From the NCBI GenBank assembly GCA_022567875.1, contig JADFGB010000041.1, positions 1 through 7,529 of the forward strand: a stretch of 7,529 nucleotides of DNA, given 5' to 3'. The notes beneath the pieces are model-generated. The model made no database searches. It was not told the DNA's origin and was given only the letters and a program-made list of their open reading frames with translations. The DNA comes from Bacteroidota bacterium. GTDB taxonomy: Bacteria > Bacteroidota > Ignavibacteria > Ignavibacteriales > Ignavibacteriaceae. The translations under genes were made by a program, and so were the position numbers. Position 1 is the stretch's first letter; each line of letters begins with the position of its first letter. Shown here in pieces: positions 1 to 6,491 of this stretch.

Positions 1-280
1 CAATGGGATTAGTTACATATACATCTATTTTTGCCGAATCATCAGTAGATATAATATTAGTGATAACACCATCGGCATTTTCTGTGTAGTTTGTTGGATA
101 TACTTGAACAAAAGTAGCATCTGACCAAACATAAGGAGCAATAACTGTTCCCCATCTTACTTCTGGTTTATGCTGAGTGTGTGAAATCATTCCCCCAAAA
201 GAATTATTAGTAATTTGAAGCGGGGGGGCTACGGAGAGTCCGAGATAGCCATTATTAACTTTATTAAGCCAAGTAGCACC
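1..280 (-). other. Unrecognised in-frame tail replacing the rest of RpoB
   Basis: These 93 codons continue the rpoB frame with no stop but do not resemble RpoB. The tail begins GATWLNKVNNGYLGLSVAPP and ends DSAKIDVYVTNPI at the window edge. It is hydrophilic, rich in Asn, Thr, Ser and Val, has no membrane segment, and looks beta-rich, as in extracellular or phage structural proteins; that reading is only an impression. The plus strand and the other two minus frames all carry stops here, so this is the only open frame. It lacks an intein-like N-terminal block. Either an assembly chimera or a genuine insertion or rearrangement could explain it; the sequence left of base 1 is needed to tell. Confidence 0.85.
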
Positions 281-2770
281 AAGAATATCACCTTCTTTTA
301 CTTGAGCTCCTTCTCTTATTATACCGTTTTCATCTAAATCTTTTACAGCATCTTCGCTTACATTAGGTATTTCCCTTGTAAGTTCTTCTTCTCCACGTTT
401 TGTTTCTCTAACCTGTAGCTCAAATTCTTCAATGTGAATTGATGTATAAGTATCATTAGCTACTATTTTTTCATTTATAATAATTGCATCCTCAAAGTTA
501 TAACCTCTCCAAGGCATAAAGGCTACTAACACGTTTCTGCCCAAAGCTATTTCTCCACCGTCGGTTGCACTGCCGTCAGCAAGTACATCACCTTCAGTTA
601 CTTTCTGTCCTTCTTTAACTATTGGGTTTTGATTGATACATGTTTCCTGATTAGTTCCTCTAAATTTTGTCAAAGTATATTCTTTTGAATGCGAATCGTC
701 AAAACTTGTTAAATATTCAATACTGTTTGTGTTAATATCGTAATTAACTATTATTTTATTTGCATCAACATATTCTATTTTTCCGTTACCTTCAGCAATA
801 ATAACAGCTCTTGAGTCACGAGCTAATTTTTGTTCCATTCCAGTACCAACAATAGGCGCCTCAGGTTTTAGTAAAGGAACAGCTTGTCTCTGCATGTTTG
901 AACCCATTAAAGCTCTGTTTGCATCATCATGTTCAAGAAAAGGAATCATTGCAGCTGCGGCACTTACTAATTGAGATGTAGCTACATCCATATATTGTAC
1001 ATCTGTTCCGTGTGAAATAGGAAATTCACCTTTTTTTCTTGTTTTTACTCTTTCAAGAACAAATTTACCGTTTTTATCCAGCAAAGCATTTGCCTGGGCT
1101 ATTGTGTATATGTCTTCCTGTTCTGCAGTTAAATATTCAACTTCTCCTGTTACTTTAGCTTTTTCAATTTTTCTGTAAGGTGTTTCTAAAAATCCGTAAC
1201 GGTTTACTCTTGCATAAATAGTTAGGGAAGAAATAAGACCTATGTTAGGTCCTTCTGGTGTTTCAATTGGACAAAGACGACCATAATGTGTATAGTGAAC
1301 ATCACGAACTTCAAAACCTGCTCTTTCTCTTGTTAAACCACCGGGGCCTAAAGCAGACATCCTTCTTTTATGTGTCATTTCAGCAAGTGGATTTGTTTGA
1401 TCCATAAACTGTGAAAGTGGATTTGTACCAAAAAATGCATTTATCACACTACTAATAGTCCTGGCATTTACTAAATCTTGAGGTGTGAAATTTTCGGTGT
1501 CGCGAATATTCATTCTTTCTTTAATTGTTCTAGCCATTCTTGACATACCGATATTAAACTGTTGTCCAAGTTGTTCGCCTACAGTTCTAACTCTTCTATT
1601 TCCCAAATGATCTATATCATCAACATGCTCTTTTCCAACTCTTAATTTGATAATATATTTCATAATTTCAATTATATCTTCAATAGTAAGTATTTTAGTT
1701 TTTTCATCGACATTCAAATTAAGTCTGTCATTCATTCTGTGTCTACCTACATCCCCTAGATCATATCTCTTATCGTTAAAGAATAATTTTTCAATTAAAG
1801 CTTCCGCAGTTTCTATATCTGGTGCTTCTCCTGAACGAAGTTGTCTATATATAGCGTATAATGCCTCTTCACGAGTGTGAGAAGTATCTTTTTTAAGAGT
1901 GTTAACAATTAAATCCAAATCAGGTGAAGTTTCTGAATTTATAAATTTTAGAACATCAATTTCAGCTTCATTAACTCTGTCTATATCCTCTTCAGAAAAG
2001 ATAGAATCTTTAGCAAGAAATATTTCACCGGTTGCCATATCAAATACATCACTGGCAATAGTTCTTCCAATAAAACCCTCAAGTTTAACTTTTTTTGTAT
2101 TAACTTCTTCAATTAAGTTAAATAGATTTAAAATTTCTTCGTCTGTTTCAAAACCTAAGGCTCTTAATAGAGTTGTTGCTGGAAACTTTTTTCTTCTATC
2201 AATATAAACAAACATCACATAGCTAATATTTGTAGCAAATTCAACCCACGACCCCCTTAAAGGAATAATTCTGGCAGAATAAAGTGGAGTACCATTTGGA
2301 TGAACCGTTTGCGAAAAAGCTACACCAGGTGACCGATGAAGCTGTGAAACAACTACTCTTTCGGCTCCGTTAACAACAAAAGTTCCCTTTTCTGTCATAA
2401 ACGGAAGATTTCCCAGATAAACTTCCTGTTCAACACTGTTTACAAATTCTTCAGTTTCTCTGTCTTTAGTAGATAGACGAAGTTTTGCTTTAAGAGGAAC
2501 AGCAAAGGTTAAACCTCTTTCCATACATTCAAATACAGAAAAACGGGGTTTCTCAAAAAAGTAATTTATAAAATCTAATCTATAATTCTCTTTGTTATCA
2601 AATATTGGAAAATTTGAAGTAAAAACTGCCTGCAAACCTTTGTTCTCTCTTTTATCTACAGGAACTTTAGATTGAACAAATTCTTCAAATGTTTTTGTTT
2701 GAATATCTAATAAATCCGGAGCATCTATTATAGAGGGTATTTTTCCAAAGGAAATTCTTTTAGTATCCAA
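1..2770 (-). CDS. rpoB: RNA polymerase beta subunit, partial, with an aberrant C-terminal tail
   Basis: Catalytic beta subunit of RNA polymerase. The frame is open from a stop at 2774-2776 to the window edge (923 codons). The start is TTG at 2768-2770: GGAGG at 2778-2782 sits 7 nt upstream and no in-frame ATG precedes the conserved N-terminus (RISFGKIPSIIDAPDLLDIQ). Residues 1-830 follow the family without gaps: protrusion and lobe, then the rifampicin pocket at about 448-474 with LSQFMDQTNPL and HKRRMSALGPGG, then ETPEGPNIGLISSL, then MPWRGYNFEDA with the acidic pair E760/D761. Residues equivalent to E. coli D516, H526, R529 and S531 are wild type, so no classical rifampicin-resistance change is seen. 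After GDIL (residue 830) the expected VGKVTPKGE block is missing and 93 unrelated residues follow. The active-site lysines and the clamp region that should follow are not in the window. Family identity is certain; integrity is doubtful. Confidence 0.97.
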   Translation of the reverse strand, partial: MDTKRISFGKIPSIIDAPDLLDIQTKTFEEFVQSKVPVDKRENKGLQAVFTSNFPIFDNKENYRLDFINYFFEKPRFSVFECMERGLTFAVPLKAKLRLSTKDRETEEFVNSVEQEVYLGNLPFMTEKGTFVVNGAERVVVSQLHRSPGVAFSQTVHPNGTPLYSARIIPLRGSWVEFATNISYVMFVYIDRRKKFPATTLLRALGFETDEEILNLFNLIEEVNTKKVKLEGFIGRTIASDVFDMATGEIFLAKDSIFSEEDIDRVNEAEIDVLKFINSETSPDLDLIVNTLKKDTSHTREEALYAIYRQLRSGEAPDIETAEALIEKLFFNDKRYDLGDVGRHRMNDRLNLNVDEKTKILTIEDIIEIMKYIIKLRVGKEHVDDIDHLGNRRVRTVGEQLGQQFNIGMSRMARTIKERMNIRDTENFTPQDLVNARTISSVINAFFGTNPLSQFMDQTNPLAEMTHKRRMSALGPGGLTRERAGFEVRDVHYTHYGRLCPIETPEGPNIGLISSLTIYARVNRYGFLETPYRKIEKAKVTGEVEYLTAEQEDIYTIAQANALLDKNGKFVLERVKTRKKGEFPISHGTDVQYMDVATSQLVSAAAAMIPFLEHDDANRALMGSNMQRQAVPLLKPEAPIVGTGMEQKLARDSRAVIIAEGNGKIEYVDANKIIVNYDINTNSIEYLTSFDDSHSKEYTLTKFRGTNQETCINQNPIVKEGQKVTEGDVLADGSATDGGEIALGRNVLVAFMPWRGYNFEDAIIINEKIVANDTYTSIHIEEFELQVRETKRGEEELTREIPNVSEDAVKDLDENGIIREGAQVKEGDILGATWLNKVNNGYLGLSVAPPLQITNNSFGGMISHTQHKPEVRWGTVIAPYVWSDATFVQVYPTNYTENADGVITNIISTDDSAKIDVYVTNPI

Positions 2771-2777
2771 TTGTTAG

Positions 2778-2782
2778 CCTCC
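2778..2782 (-). promoter_or_regulatory. Shine-Dalgarno of rpoB deciding a TTG start
   Basis: GGAGG on the minus strand, 7 nt before TTG at 2768-2770. The next upstream in-frame codon but one is a TAA stop (2774-2776) and the next downstream Met is about 83 codons into conserved sequence, so TTG is the only reasonable initiator. Confidence 0.8.
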
Positions 2783-2836
2783 AATTATTTTTTATTTTCT
2801 AATTTCTTTTTCATTGTACATAAATATCAACGAGAC

Positions 2837-2876
2837 AAAAAGTGATAAGACGAATCTATCCGCCTTATCTCTTTTT
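2837..2876 (-). terminator. Hairpin in the rplL-rpoB gap, probable attenuator or RNase III site
   Basis: The arms are an outer 6 bp (2837-2842 with 2871-2876), one T/T mismatch (2843/2870; A/A in the minus-strand RNA) and an inner 9 bp (2844-2852 with 2861-2869, one G-U), closing an 8-nt loop. On the minus strand the descending arm ends in CTTTTTG, giving a short U-tract that is part of the stem base. In E. coli the same gap holds a partial terminator and an RNase III cut that lower rpoBC expression relative to ribosomal proteins; equivalence here is inferred from position and shape. This is the longest gap in the protein-gene series (135 bp). Confidence 0.6.
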
Positions 2877-2905
2877 GAACAATTGCAATATATCTTTATT
2901 TAATA

Positions 2906-3283
2906 TTATTTTAATTCTACTTTTGCCCCTGCATCTTCAAACTCTTTTTTAAGCTTTTCAGCTTCTTCTTTTGAAATTCCTTCTTTCACAGTATTCGGAG
3001 CAGAATCTACAAGATCTTTAGCTTCTTTTAAACCTAAACCAGTATGAGCCCTAACAACCTTGATAACATTAATTTTTTTGTCTCCTATTCCAATAAGAAT
3101 AACATCAAATTCAGTCTTTTCTTCAACAGGTGCAGCATCCCCGGCAGAAGCTCCACCAGCAACTATAACAGGTGCGGCGGCAGTTACTCCAAATTCATCT
3201 TCGAGTGCTGTTTTTAATTCAGAAGCTTCAACAAGTGATAATTGCTTTATTTTTTCAACAATTTCAGCTATTTTTTCAGCCAT
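2906..3283 (-). CDS. rplL: Ribosomal protein bL12 (L7/L12)
   Basis: Large-subunit stalk protein that recruits the translational GTPases EF-Tu, EF-G and IF2. It has 125 residues, normal for the family. Residues 1-30 form the dimerising N-terminal helices that bind L10. Residues about 34-55 form an Ala/Gly/Pro-rich flexible hinge. Residues 57-125 form the globular C-terminal domain with the factor-binding surface [23 protein letters not shown]. The ATG is preceded by AGGAG at 3293-3297, the best ribosome site in the cluster together with that of rpoB, as expected because several L12 copies are needed per L10. It lies 38 bp downstream of rplJ, and the hairpin-bearing 135-bp gap separates it from rpoB. 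Confidence 0.98.
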   Translation of the reverse strand: MAEKIAEIVEKIKQLSLVEASELKTALEDEFGVTAAAPVIVAGGASAGDAAPVEEKTEFDVILIGIGDKKINVIKVVRAHTGLGLKEAKDLVDSAPNTVKEGISKEEAEKLKKEFEDAGAKVELK

Positions 3284-3321
3284 ATTATATTTCTCCTAAT
3301 TATTAATTTATTATAAAAACT

Positions 3322-3840
3322 TTATTCACTTCTTAGTGAAATTTGGTCTACTACATTAACTAGATCTCTCATAACAGCATTTATAGCTCCAACTACACCA
3401 GAAATAGGTGCATTTATACTACTTAATATGGAAGCAATCACCTCTGATTTTGAAGGTAACGATGCTAAGGTTGCAAGCTGTTCGCCGTTATAGTATTGAT
3501 CTTCAATATAGCATGCCTTTAATGACATTTTCTTTGTATTATCAAAAAACTTTTTGATAATTTTAGCAGGTGCAACCGGGTCTTCAGTAGTAAATGCATA
3601 ACCGGTCATTCCTTCCAAATGTTCTGAAAGTTTTTCAAACTTTCCCACCTCAGAAAGCGCTCTGTTAAACAATGTATTTTTAATTACCCTGTATTTAACA
3701 CCTTCTTTACGAAACTCATTTCTTAAGTCATTGATTTCATCTACAGCAATTCCACTGTAATCGGTTAGATAAACCGCATTGGAATTGTTTAGTATTTTCT
3801 TAACTTCAGAAACTAATTCCGATTTCTCATTTTTATTCAT
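3322..3840 (-). CDS. rplJ: Ribosomal protein uL10
   Basis: Base of the ribosomal L12 stalk; binds 23S rRNA next to L11 and carries L12 dimers. From ATG at 3838-3840 it is 172 residues, typical length. The globular rRNA-binding domain includes AVYLTDYSGIAVDEINDLR and VKYRVIKNTLFNRAL. The C-terminal part from about residue 135 (INAPISGVVGAINAVMRDLV) is the helix that binds L12 dimers. An in-frame TTG at 3853-3855 would add five residues, but TGGAAA lies just before the ATG and family N-termini start with a NEKSELV-like stretch, so ATG is preferred. A small hairpin lies directly upstream of that ribosome site. In other bacteria L10-L12 represses its own mRNA leader; no clear kink-turn is visible in the 74-bp gap here. 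Confidence 0.97.
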   Translation of the reverse strand: MNKNEKSELVSEVKKILNNSNAVYLTDYSGIAVDEINDLRNEFRKEGVKYRVIKNTLFNRALSEVGKFEKLSEHLEGMTGYAFTTEDPVAPAKIIKKFFDNTKKMSLKACYIEDQYYNGEQLATLASLPSKSEVIASILSSINAPISGVVGAINAVMRDLVNVVDQISLRSE

Positions 3841-3853
3841 AATATTTCCATTC

Positions 3854-3872
3854 AAGATTCTAGATTAATCTT
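3854..3872 (-). promoter_or_regulatory. Small hairpin just upstream of the rplJ ribosome site
   Basis: AAGATT and AATCTT form a perfect 6-bp stem around a 7-nt loop, ending 13 nt before the rplJ ATG and a few nt before its TGGAAA ribosome site. It is short and AT-rich, so weakly stable. It could influence rplJ translation, the step controlled by L10-L12 in well-studied bacteria, but it lacks the features of the known L10 leader and may be chance. Confidence 0.3.
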
Positions 3873-3914
3873 AATTATTTTTTTTTGAAGCATTATATGA
3901 GTGCGTAAATTCTT

Positions 3915-4607
3915 TTAATTAGCTAATTCTTCTTTTGATATTTTTAATCCAGGTCCCATTGTACTAGATAAGAATACACTTTTTACGTATTGACCCTTAA
4001 CAGAAGATGGTCTCATTTTTATTAATGTATTAATAAAAGTTTCAACATTTTCCACTAACTTATCTGTGTCAAAATTTAATTTACCTAACGAGGAATGAAT
4101 AATTCCTGCTTTTTCAACACGAAACTCTATTTTTCCAGCTTTAACTTCCATTACTGCTTTTGCAACATCCATAGTTACAGTACCGCTCTTTGGGTTAGGC
4201 ATAAGTCCTTTAGGACCAAGCATTCTACCTAATTTTCCCAATTCAGCCATAGTATCAGGAGCTGCAATTATAACATCAACATCTGCCCAACCACCTTTAA
4301 TTTTTTCAAGATATTCATCCAATCCTGCAAAATCAGCTCCGGCCTCAAGTGCTTCTTCAGCTTTAGCTTCTTTAGCAATTACAAGAACTTTAACGTTTTT
4401 ACCAGTTCCATTGGGTAAAGAAACTGTTCCTCTAATCATTTGATCTGCATGTCTGGGATCTACACCAAGTCTCATTGCACAATCAAGTGTTTCCACAAAA
4501 TTTACTTTTGAACTTTCTTTTAATAATTCTATTGCATCAACAATAGTATATTCTTTAGTTATATCAACTTTTTCTTCAATCACTTTATTTCTCTTAGTCT
4601 TTTGCAT
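3915..4607 (-). CDS. rplA: Ribosomal protein uL1
   Basis: Forms the L1 stalk that moves deacylated tRNA out of the E site; also a translational repressor of the L11-L1 mRNA in many bacteria. It has 230 residues, normal length. The L1 signature LGRMLGPKGLMPNPKSGT lies at about 126-143 in domain II, and the rRNA-contacting domain I is formed by both ends of the chain (for example FVETLDCAMRLGVDPRHADQ near the N-terminus and MRPSSVKGQYVKSVFLSSTMGPG at the C-terminus). The ATG at 4605-4607 has TGGAAA upstream. It lies 39 bp after rplK, the usual L11-L1 pair. I could not identify an L1 operator in the rplK leader or in the rplK-rplA gap. Confidence 0.98.
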   Translation of the reverse strand: MQKTKRNKVIEEKVDITKEYTIVDAIELLKESSKVNFVETLDCAMRLGVDPRHADQMIRGTVSLPNGTGKNVKVLVIAKEAKAEEALEAGADFAGLDEYLEKIKGGWADVDVIIAAPDTMAELGKLGRMLGPKGLMPNPKSGTVTMDVAKAVMEVKAGKIEFRVEKAGIIHSSLGKLNFDTDKLVENVETFINTLIKMRPSSVKGQYVKSVFLSSTMGPGLKISKEELAN

Positions 4608-4646
4608 TATTTTTCCATTAAAATTATAATCTTAAAAAATTTTAAT

Positions 4647-5072
4647 TTATTTTTTTACTGTAATTCCCATACTCCGTGCAGTACCGGTAACCATACTCAT
4701 TGCGTGGTCAATATCAAAAGCATTTAAATCCGGCATTTTTAATTCAGCAATTTCTTTAACCTGAGCTGAAGTTACTTCTGCAACTTTTGTTCTATTCGGT
4801 TCAGATGAAGCTTTTTCAAGCTTAGCAGCTTTTTTTAATAAAACAGATGCAGGTGGGGTTTTTGTAATAAATGTAAATGATTTATCAACATACACTGTTA
4901 TTACAACGGGAATAATTAAACCGTTTTTATCCGATGTTTTAGCATTGAACTGCTTACAGAATTCCATAATATTTACACCCTTTTGTCCCAAAGCAGGACC
5001 AACAGGTGGTGAAGGGTTTGCTTTTCCGGCAGGAATTTGAAGTTTGATATACCCAGATATTTTTTTTGCCAT
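4647..5072 (-). CDS. rplK: Ribosomal protein uL11
   Basis: Binds the GTPase-associated region of 23S rRNA at the stalk base and takes part in factor binding and the stringent response. It has 141 residues, the standard length. The N-terminal domain has the proline-rich helix region [20 protein letters not shown], including P22 and P26, the positions that contact thiopeptide antibiotics. The C-terminal rRNA-binding domain includes [13 protein letters not shown] and ends with [20 protein letters not shown] lies about 9 nt before the ATG. It follows nusG by 32 bp. No substitutions suggest thiopeptide resistance. Confidence 0.98.
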   Translation of the reverse strand: MAKKISGYIKLQIPAGKANPSPPVGPALGQKGVNIMEFCKQFNAKTSDKNGLIIPVVITVYVDKSFTFITKTPPASVLLKKAAKLEKASSEPNRTKVAEVTSAQVKEIAELKMPDLNAFDIDHAMSMVTGTARSMGITVKK

Positions 5073-5104
5073 TCTATTGTACCTTTTTAAAAATAAATTC
5101 TAAA

Positions 5105-5641
5105 TTACTTTTCTATTTCTGCTTGAACAAAATCTATTTCAACAGGAGTTTTACGTCCAAATATTGAAACCATAACTTTTATTTTCATCTTTTCTTCGTT
5201 CACTTCATCAATAGTTCCGTTAAAATTATTAAACGGTCCATCAATAATTTTTACAATGTCTCCTTTCTGGAAAATAGTTTCCATTCTTTCGGTTGTTTCA
5301 TCTTGTGTAAGACGACCGATAATTCTCTTTACTTCTTCAGGCTGAAGTGCATTTGGATTTTTCCCGGATCCAAGAAAGCCCATAACTGATTGAGTGTTTA
5401 CAATAAATTCCTTAACCTGATTGTCTAAATCTACATGCACAAGTATATACCCAGGAAAGAAGTTTTTAGTCTTGCTTTTTTTCTTTCCGGCTTTTACTTC
5501 AAACACTTTTTCCATCGGTACAAGAATTTCGTGTATTTTTGTTTTTAAAGATTCATTTTCTTCAAGTTTGGAATCAATAAAGCTTTTTACCTTATTTTCG
5601 TGACCCGAAAAAGTTCTTACAACATACCATTTCCCTTCCAT
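5105..5641 (-). CDS. nusG: Transcription elongation and antitermination factor NusG
   Basis: Binds the RNA polymerase clamp and, through its KOW domain, Rho or ribosomal protein S10, coupling transcription to translation. From ATG at 5639-5641 it is 178 residues. The NGN domain runs from KWYVVRTFSGHENKVK to about residue 110 and includes FFPGYILVHV. The KOW domain is about 126-153 (KGDIVKIIDGPFNNFNGTID), followed by a conserved C-terminal strand segment. A TTG at 5651-5653 would give four more residues, but GGGAG lies 6 nt before the ATG, and the TTG lies 1 nt after the secE stop. The ATG start is therefore preferred. It is co-transcribed with secE, the standard pairing. Confidence 0.97.
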   Translation of the reverse strand: MEGKWYVVRTFSGHENKVKSFIDSKLEENESLKTKIHEILVPMEKVFEVKAGKKKSKTKNFFPGYILVHVDLDNQVKEFIVNTQSVMGFLGSGKNPNALQPEEVKRIIGRLTQDETTERMETIFQKGDIVKIIDGPFNNFNGTIDEVNEEKMKIKVMVSIFGRKTPVEIDFVQAEIEK

Positions 5642-5654
5642 TACTTCTCCCAAC

Positions 5655-5837
5655 TTAAAAAATCCCCGTAAAGAGCTTAGTTACTATCATATCAACTACA
5701 TAAGTAAATGCAGCTATTAAAAGACAAACAACAATAACAACATTTGTTGATTCTTTTAATTCGTCCTTGGTAGGCCAAGTAACTTTTTTCATCTCTTTAA
5801 CAACATCTTCAAAATAACGGATTATTTTTTCTTTCAT
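5655..5837 (-). CDS. secE: Preprotein translocase subunit SecE
   Basis: Essential small clamp subunit that braces SecY in the SecYEG channel of the inner membrane. It has 60 residues, the short single-span type found in most bacteria outside the Enterobacteria. The amphipathic N-terminal helix is followed by the family signature KKVTWPTKDELKEST (residues 17-31) and one transmembrane helix at about 32-53 (NVVIVVCLLIAAFTYVV). Two AGGA motifs precede the ATG; the one about 10 nt upstream is the likely ribosome site. The gene begins 23 bp after the 3' end of tRNA-Trp and is followed within 13 bp by nusG. Confidence 0.97.
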   Translation of the reverse strand: MKEKIIRYFEDVVKEMKKVTWPTKDELKESTNVVIVVCLLIAAFTYVVDMIVTKLFTGIF

Positions 5838-5860
5838 ATCCTATTTTCCTATTTAAGCAG

Positions 5861-5934
5861 CACGTCAGGGAGGACTCGAACCCCCAACCTGCGGTTTTGG
5901 AGACCGCTGCTCTAGCCAATTGAGCTACTGACGT
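5861..5934 (-). tRNA. tRNA-Trp (anticodon CCA)
   Basis: A 74-nt cloverleaf. The acceptor arms ACGTCAG and CTGACGT pair fully, with discriminator G. The D stem is GCTC/GAGC, the anticodon stem GCGGT/ACCGC with loop CTCCAAA, and the T loop TTCGAGT. The anticodon CCA reads UGG. The 3' CCA is not encoded (CTG follows). It lies between rpmG (12 bp) and secE (23 bp); tRNA-Trp ahead of secE is a common arrangement in many phyla. Confidence 0.97.
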
Positions 5935-5946
5935 AGCTAAATAAAA

Positions 5947-6096
5947 TTATTTAGTTTCCTTATGAATAGTATGTTTTTTATCCCAACGGCAATACTTTTT
6001 GTATTCTACTCTTCCTGTTTGCAATCTTTTATTTTTAGTTGTAGTGTAATTTCTTCTTTTACACTCTGTACATTCTAAGGTTATTATATCTCTCAT
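5947..6096 (-). CDS. rpmG: Ribosomal protein bL33
   Basis: Small large-subunit protein near the E site. It has 49 residues: it begins [20 protein letters not shown] and ends HKETK, the classic L33 termini. Zinc-binding L33 has two CxxC pairs. Here C9-x-x-C12 is intact, and the second pair is C36-R-W-D39, so the fourth ligand position holds Asp instead of Cys. It may still bind zinc with Asp as ligand, or may be partly degenerate. The ATG at 6094-6096 has only a weak GAGA-type ribosome site. It stands where tuf usually lies, between tRNA-Thr and tRNA-Trp. Confidence 0.95.
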   Translation of the reverse strand: MRDIITLECTECKRRNYTTTKNKRLQTGRVEYKKYCRWDKKHTIHKETK

Positions 6097-6195
6097 AATT
6101 TTTCTCGATTAAAAATTTCTTACTCAAAACTTTATTTTCATTAAACTAACTTATCCCAAATTGTTGAGATTACCTCATCAAACTCTTTTTTAGTG
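6097..6195 (-). other. Spacer between tRNA-Thr and rpmG, no tuf gene
   Basis: These 99 bp hold no gene I can support. In many bacteria tuf follows tRNA-Thr at this point. A string of 18 codons (LTKKEFDEVISTIWDKLV, stop at 6141-6143) runs directly off the 3' end of tRNA-Thr without a usable start; it is too short to call. No clear terminator is present, so rpmG may be read through from the tRNAs. Confidence 0.5.
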
Positions 6196-6268
6196 AGCTG
6201 ACGACCGGGATTGAACCGGTGACCTCATCCTTACCAAGGATGTGCTCTACCGACTGAGCTACGTCAGC
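6196..6268 (-). tRNA. tRNA-Thr (anticodon GGT)
   Basis: A 73-nt cloverleaf. The acceptor GCTGACG/CGTCAGC pairs fully, with discriminator T. The D stem is GCTC/GAGC, the anticodon stem CATCC/GGATG with loop TTGGTAA, and the T stem ACCGG/CCGGT with loop TTCAATC. The anticodon GGT reads ACC and ACU. The 3' CCA is not encoded. The order Tyr-Gly-Thr matches the conserved tRNA cluster upstream of secE/nusG in other bacteria. Confidence 0.97.
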
Positions 6269-6332
6269 ATAAAATTCATATTCAATCCTTATACATCAAT
6301 AGAAACAGAACATATTTTTTTAAACTTTTTCA

Positions 6333-6351
6333 GTTAGCTGCATCAGCTCAC
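6333..6351 (-). other. Hairpin between tRNA-Gly and tRNA-Thr
   Basis: Minus-strand arms GTGAGCTG and CAGCTAAC pair at 7 of 8 positions around an ATG loop. It starts 10 nt after the 3' end of tRNA-Gly. What follows is A-rich, not U-rich, so it is not a terminator for the tRNA transcript. It may be an RNA-processing or stability element, or chance. Confidence 0.3.
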
Positions 6352-6361
6352 AAAATTGTTG

Positions 6362-6435
6362 AGCGGGAGACGGGATTCGAACCCGCGACCAACAGCTTGG
6401 AAGGCTGTGACTCTAGCCAGCTGAGTTACTCCCGC
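6362..6435 (-). tRNA. tRNA-Gly (anticodon TCC)
   Basis: A 74-nt cloverleaf. The acceptor GCGGGAG/CTCCCGC pairs fully, with discriminator T. The D stem is ACTC/GAGT, the anticodon stem ACAGC/GCTGT with loop CTTCCAA, and the T stem GCGGG/CCCGT with loop TTCGAAT. The anticodon TCC reads GGA and GGG. The 3' CCA is not encoded. A decayed copy lies upstream at 6492-6545. Confidence 0.97.
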
Positions 6436-6491
6436 ATATCTTTTCAGTCTTTTCAAAGGGTACAAAACTACTTTGTTTTTCCTCTGTAGTT

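Noticed and set aside
1..280. Intein in RpoB
   Set aside because: The residues after GDIL do not begin with Cys or Ser, and the tail shows no recognisable splicing block A near its start. Inteins also insert without removing host residues, which cannot be tested because the right junction is outside the window.
1349..1430. Rifampicin-resistance substitutions
   Set aside because: Positions equal to E. coli L511, S512, Q513, F514, D516, H526, R529, S531 and L533 are all wild type. Differences (N518T, S522A, I524M, I530M equivalents) are, as far as I recall, common natural variants in this group.
1647..2207. Plus-strand open frames at 1647-1880 and 1899-2207
   Set aside because: Antisense to well-conserved rpoB codons; Ser/Ile/Leu-rich shadows without ribosome sites.
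3060..3299. Plus-strand open frame antisense to rplL
   Set aside because: Shadow of the Ala-rich rplL coding sequence, not family-like.
5421..5603. Plus-strand open frame antisense to nusG
   Set aside because: Shadow of the NGN domain codons.
5641..5653. TTG start for nusG (and likewise TTG at 3855 for rplJ)
   Set aside because: In both cases a ribosome-site-like motif sits right before the downstream ATG, and the family N-terminus begins at that ATG.
6155..6363. Shared string AAATTGTTGAG at about 6158 and 6354
   Set aside because: Only 11 AT-rich bases and the flanks differ. It does not line up with the tRNA ends as attachment-site repeats would.
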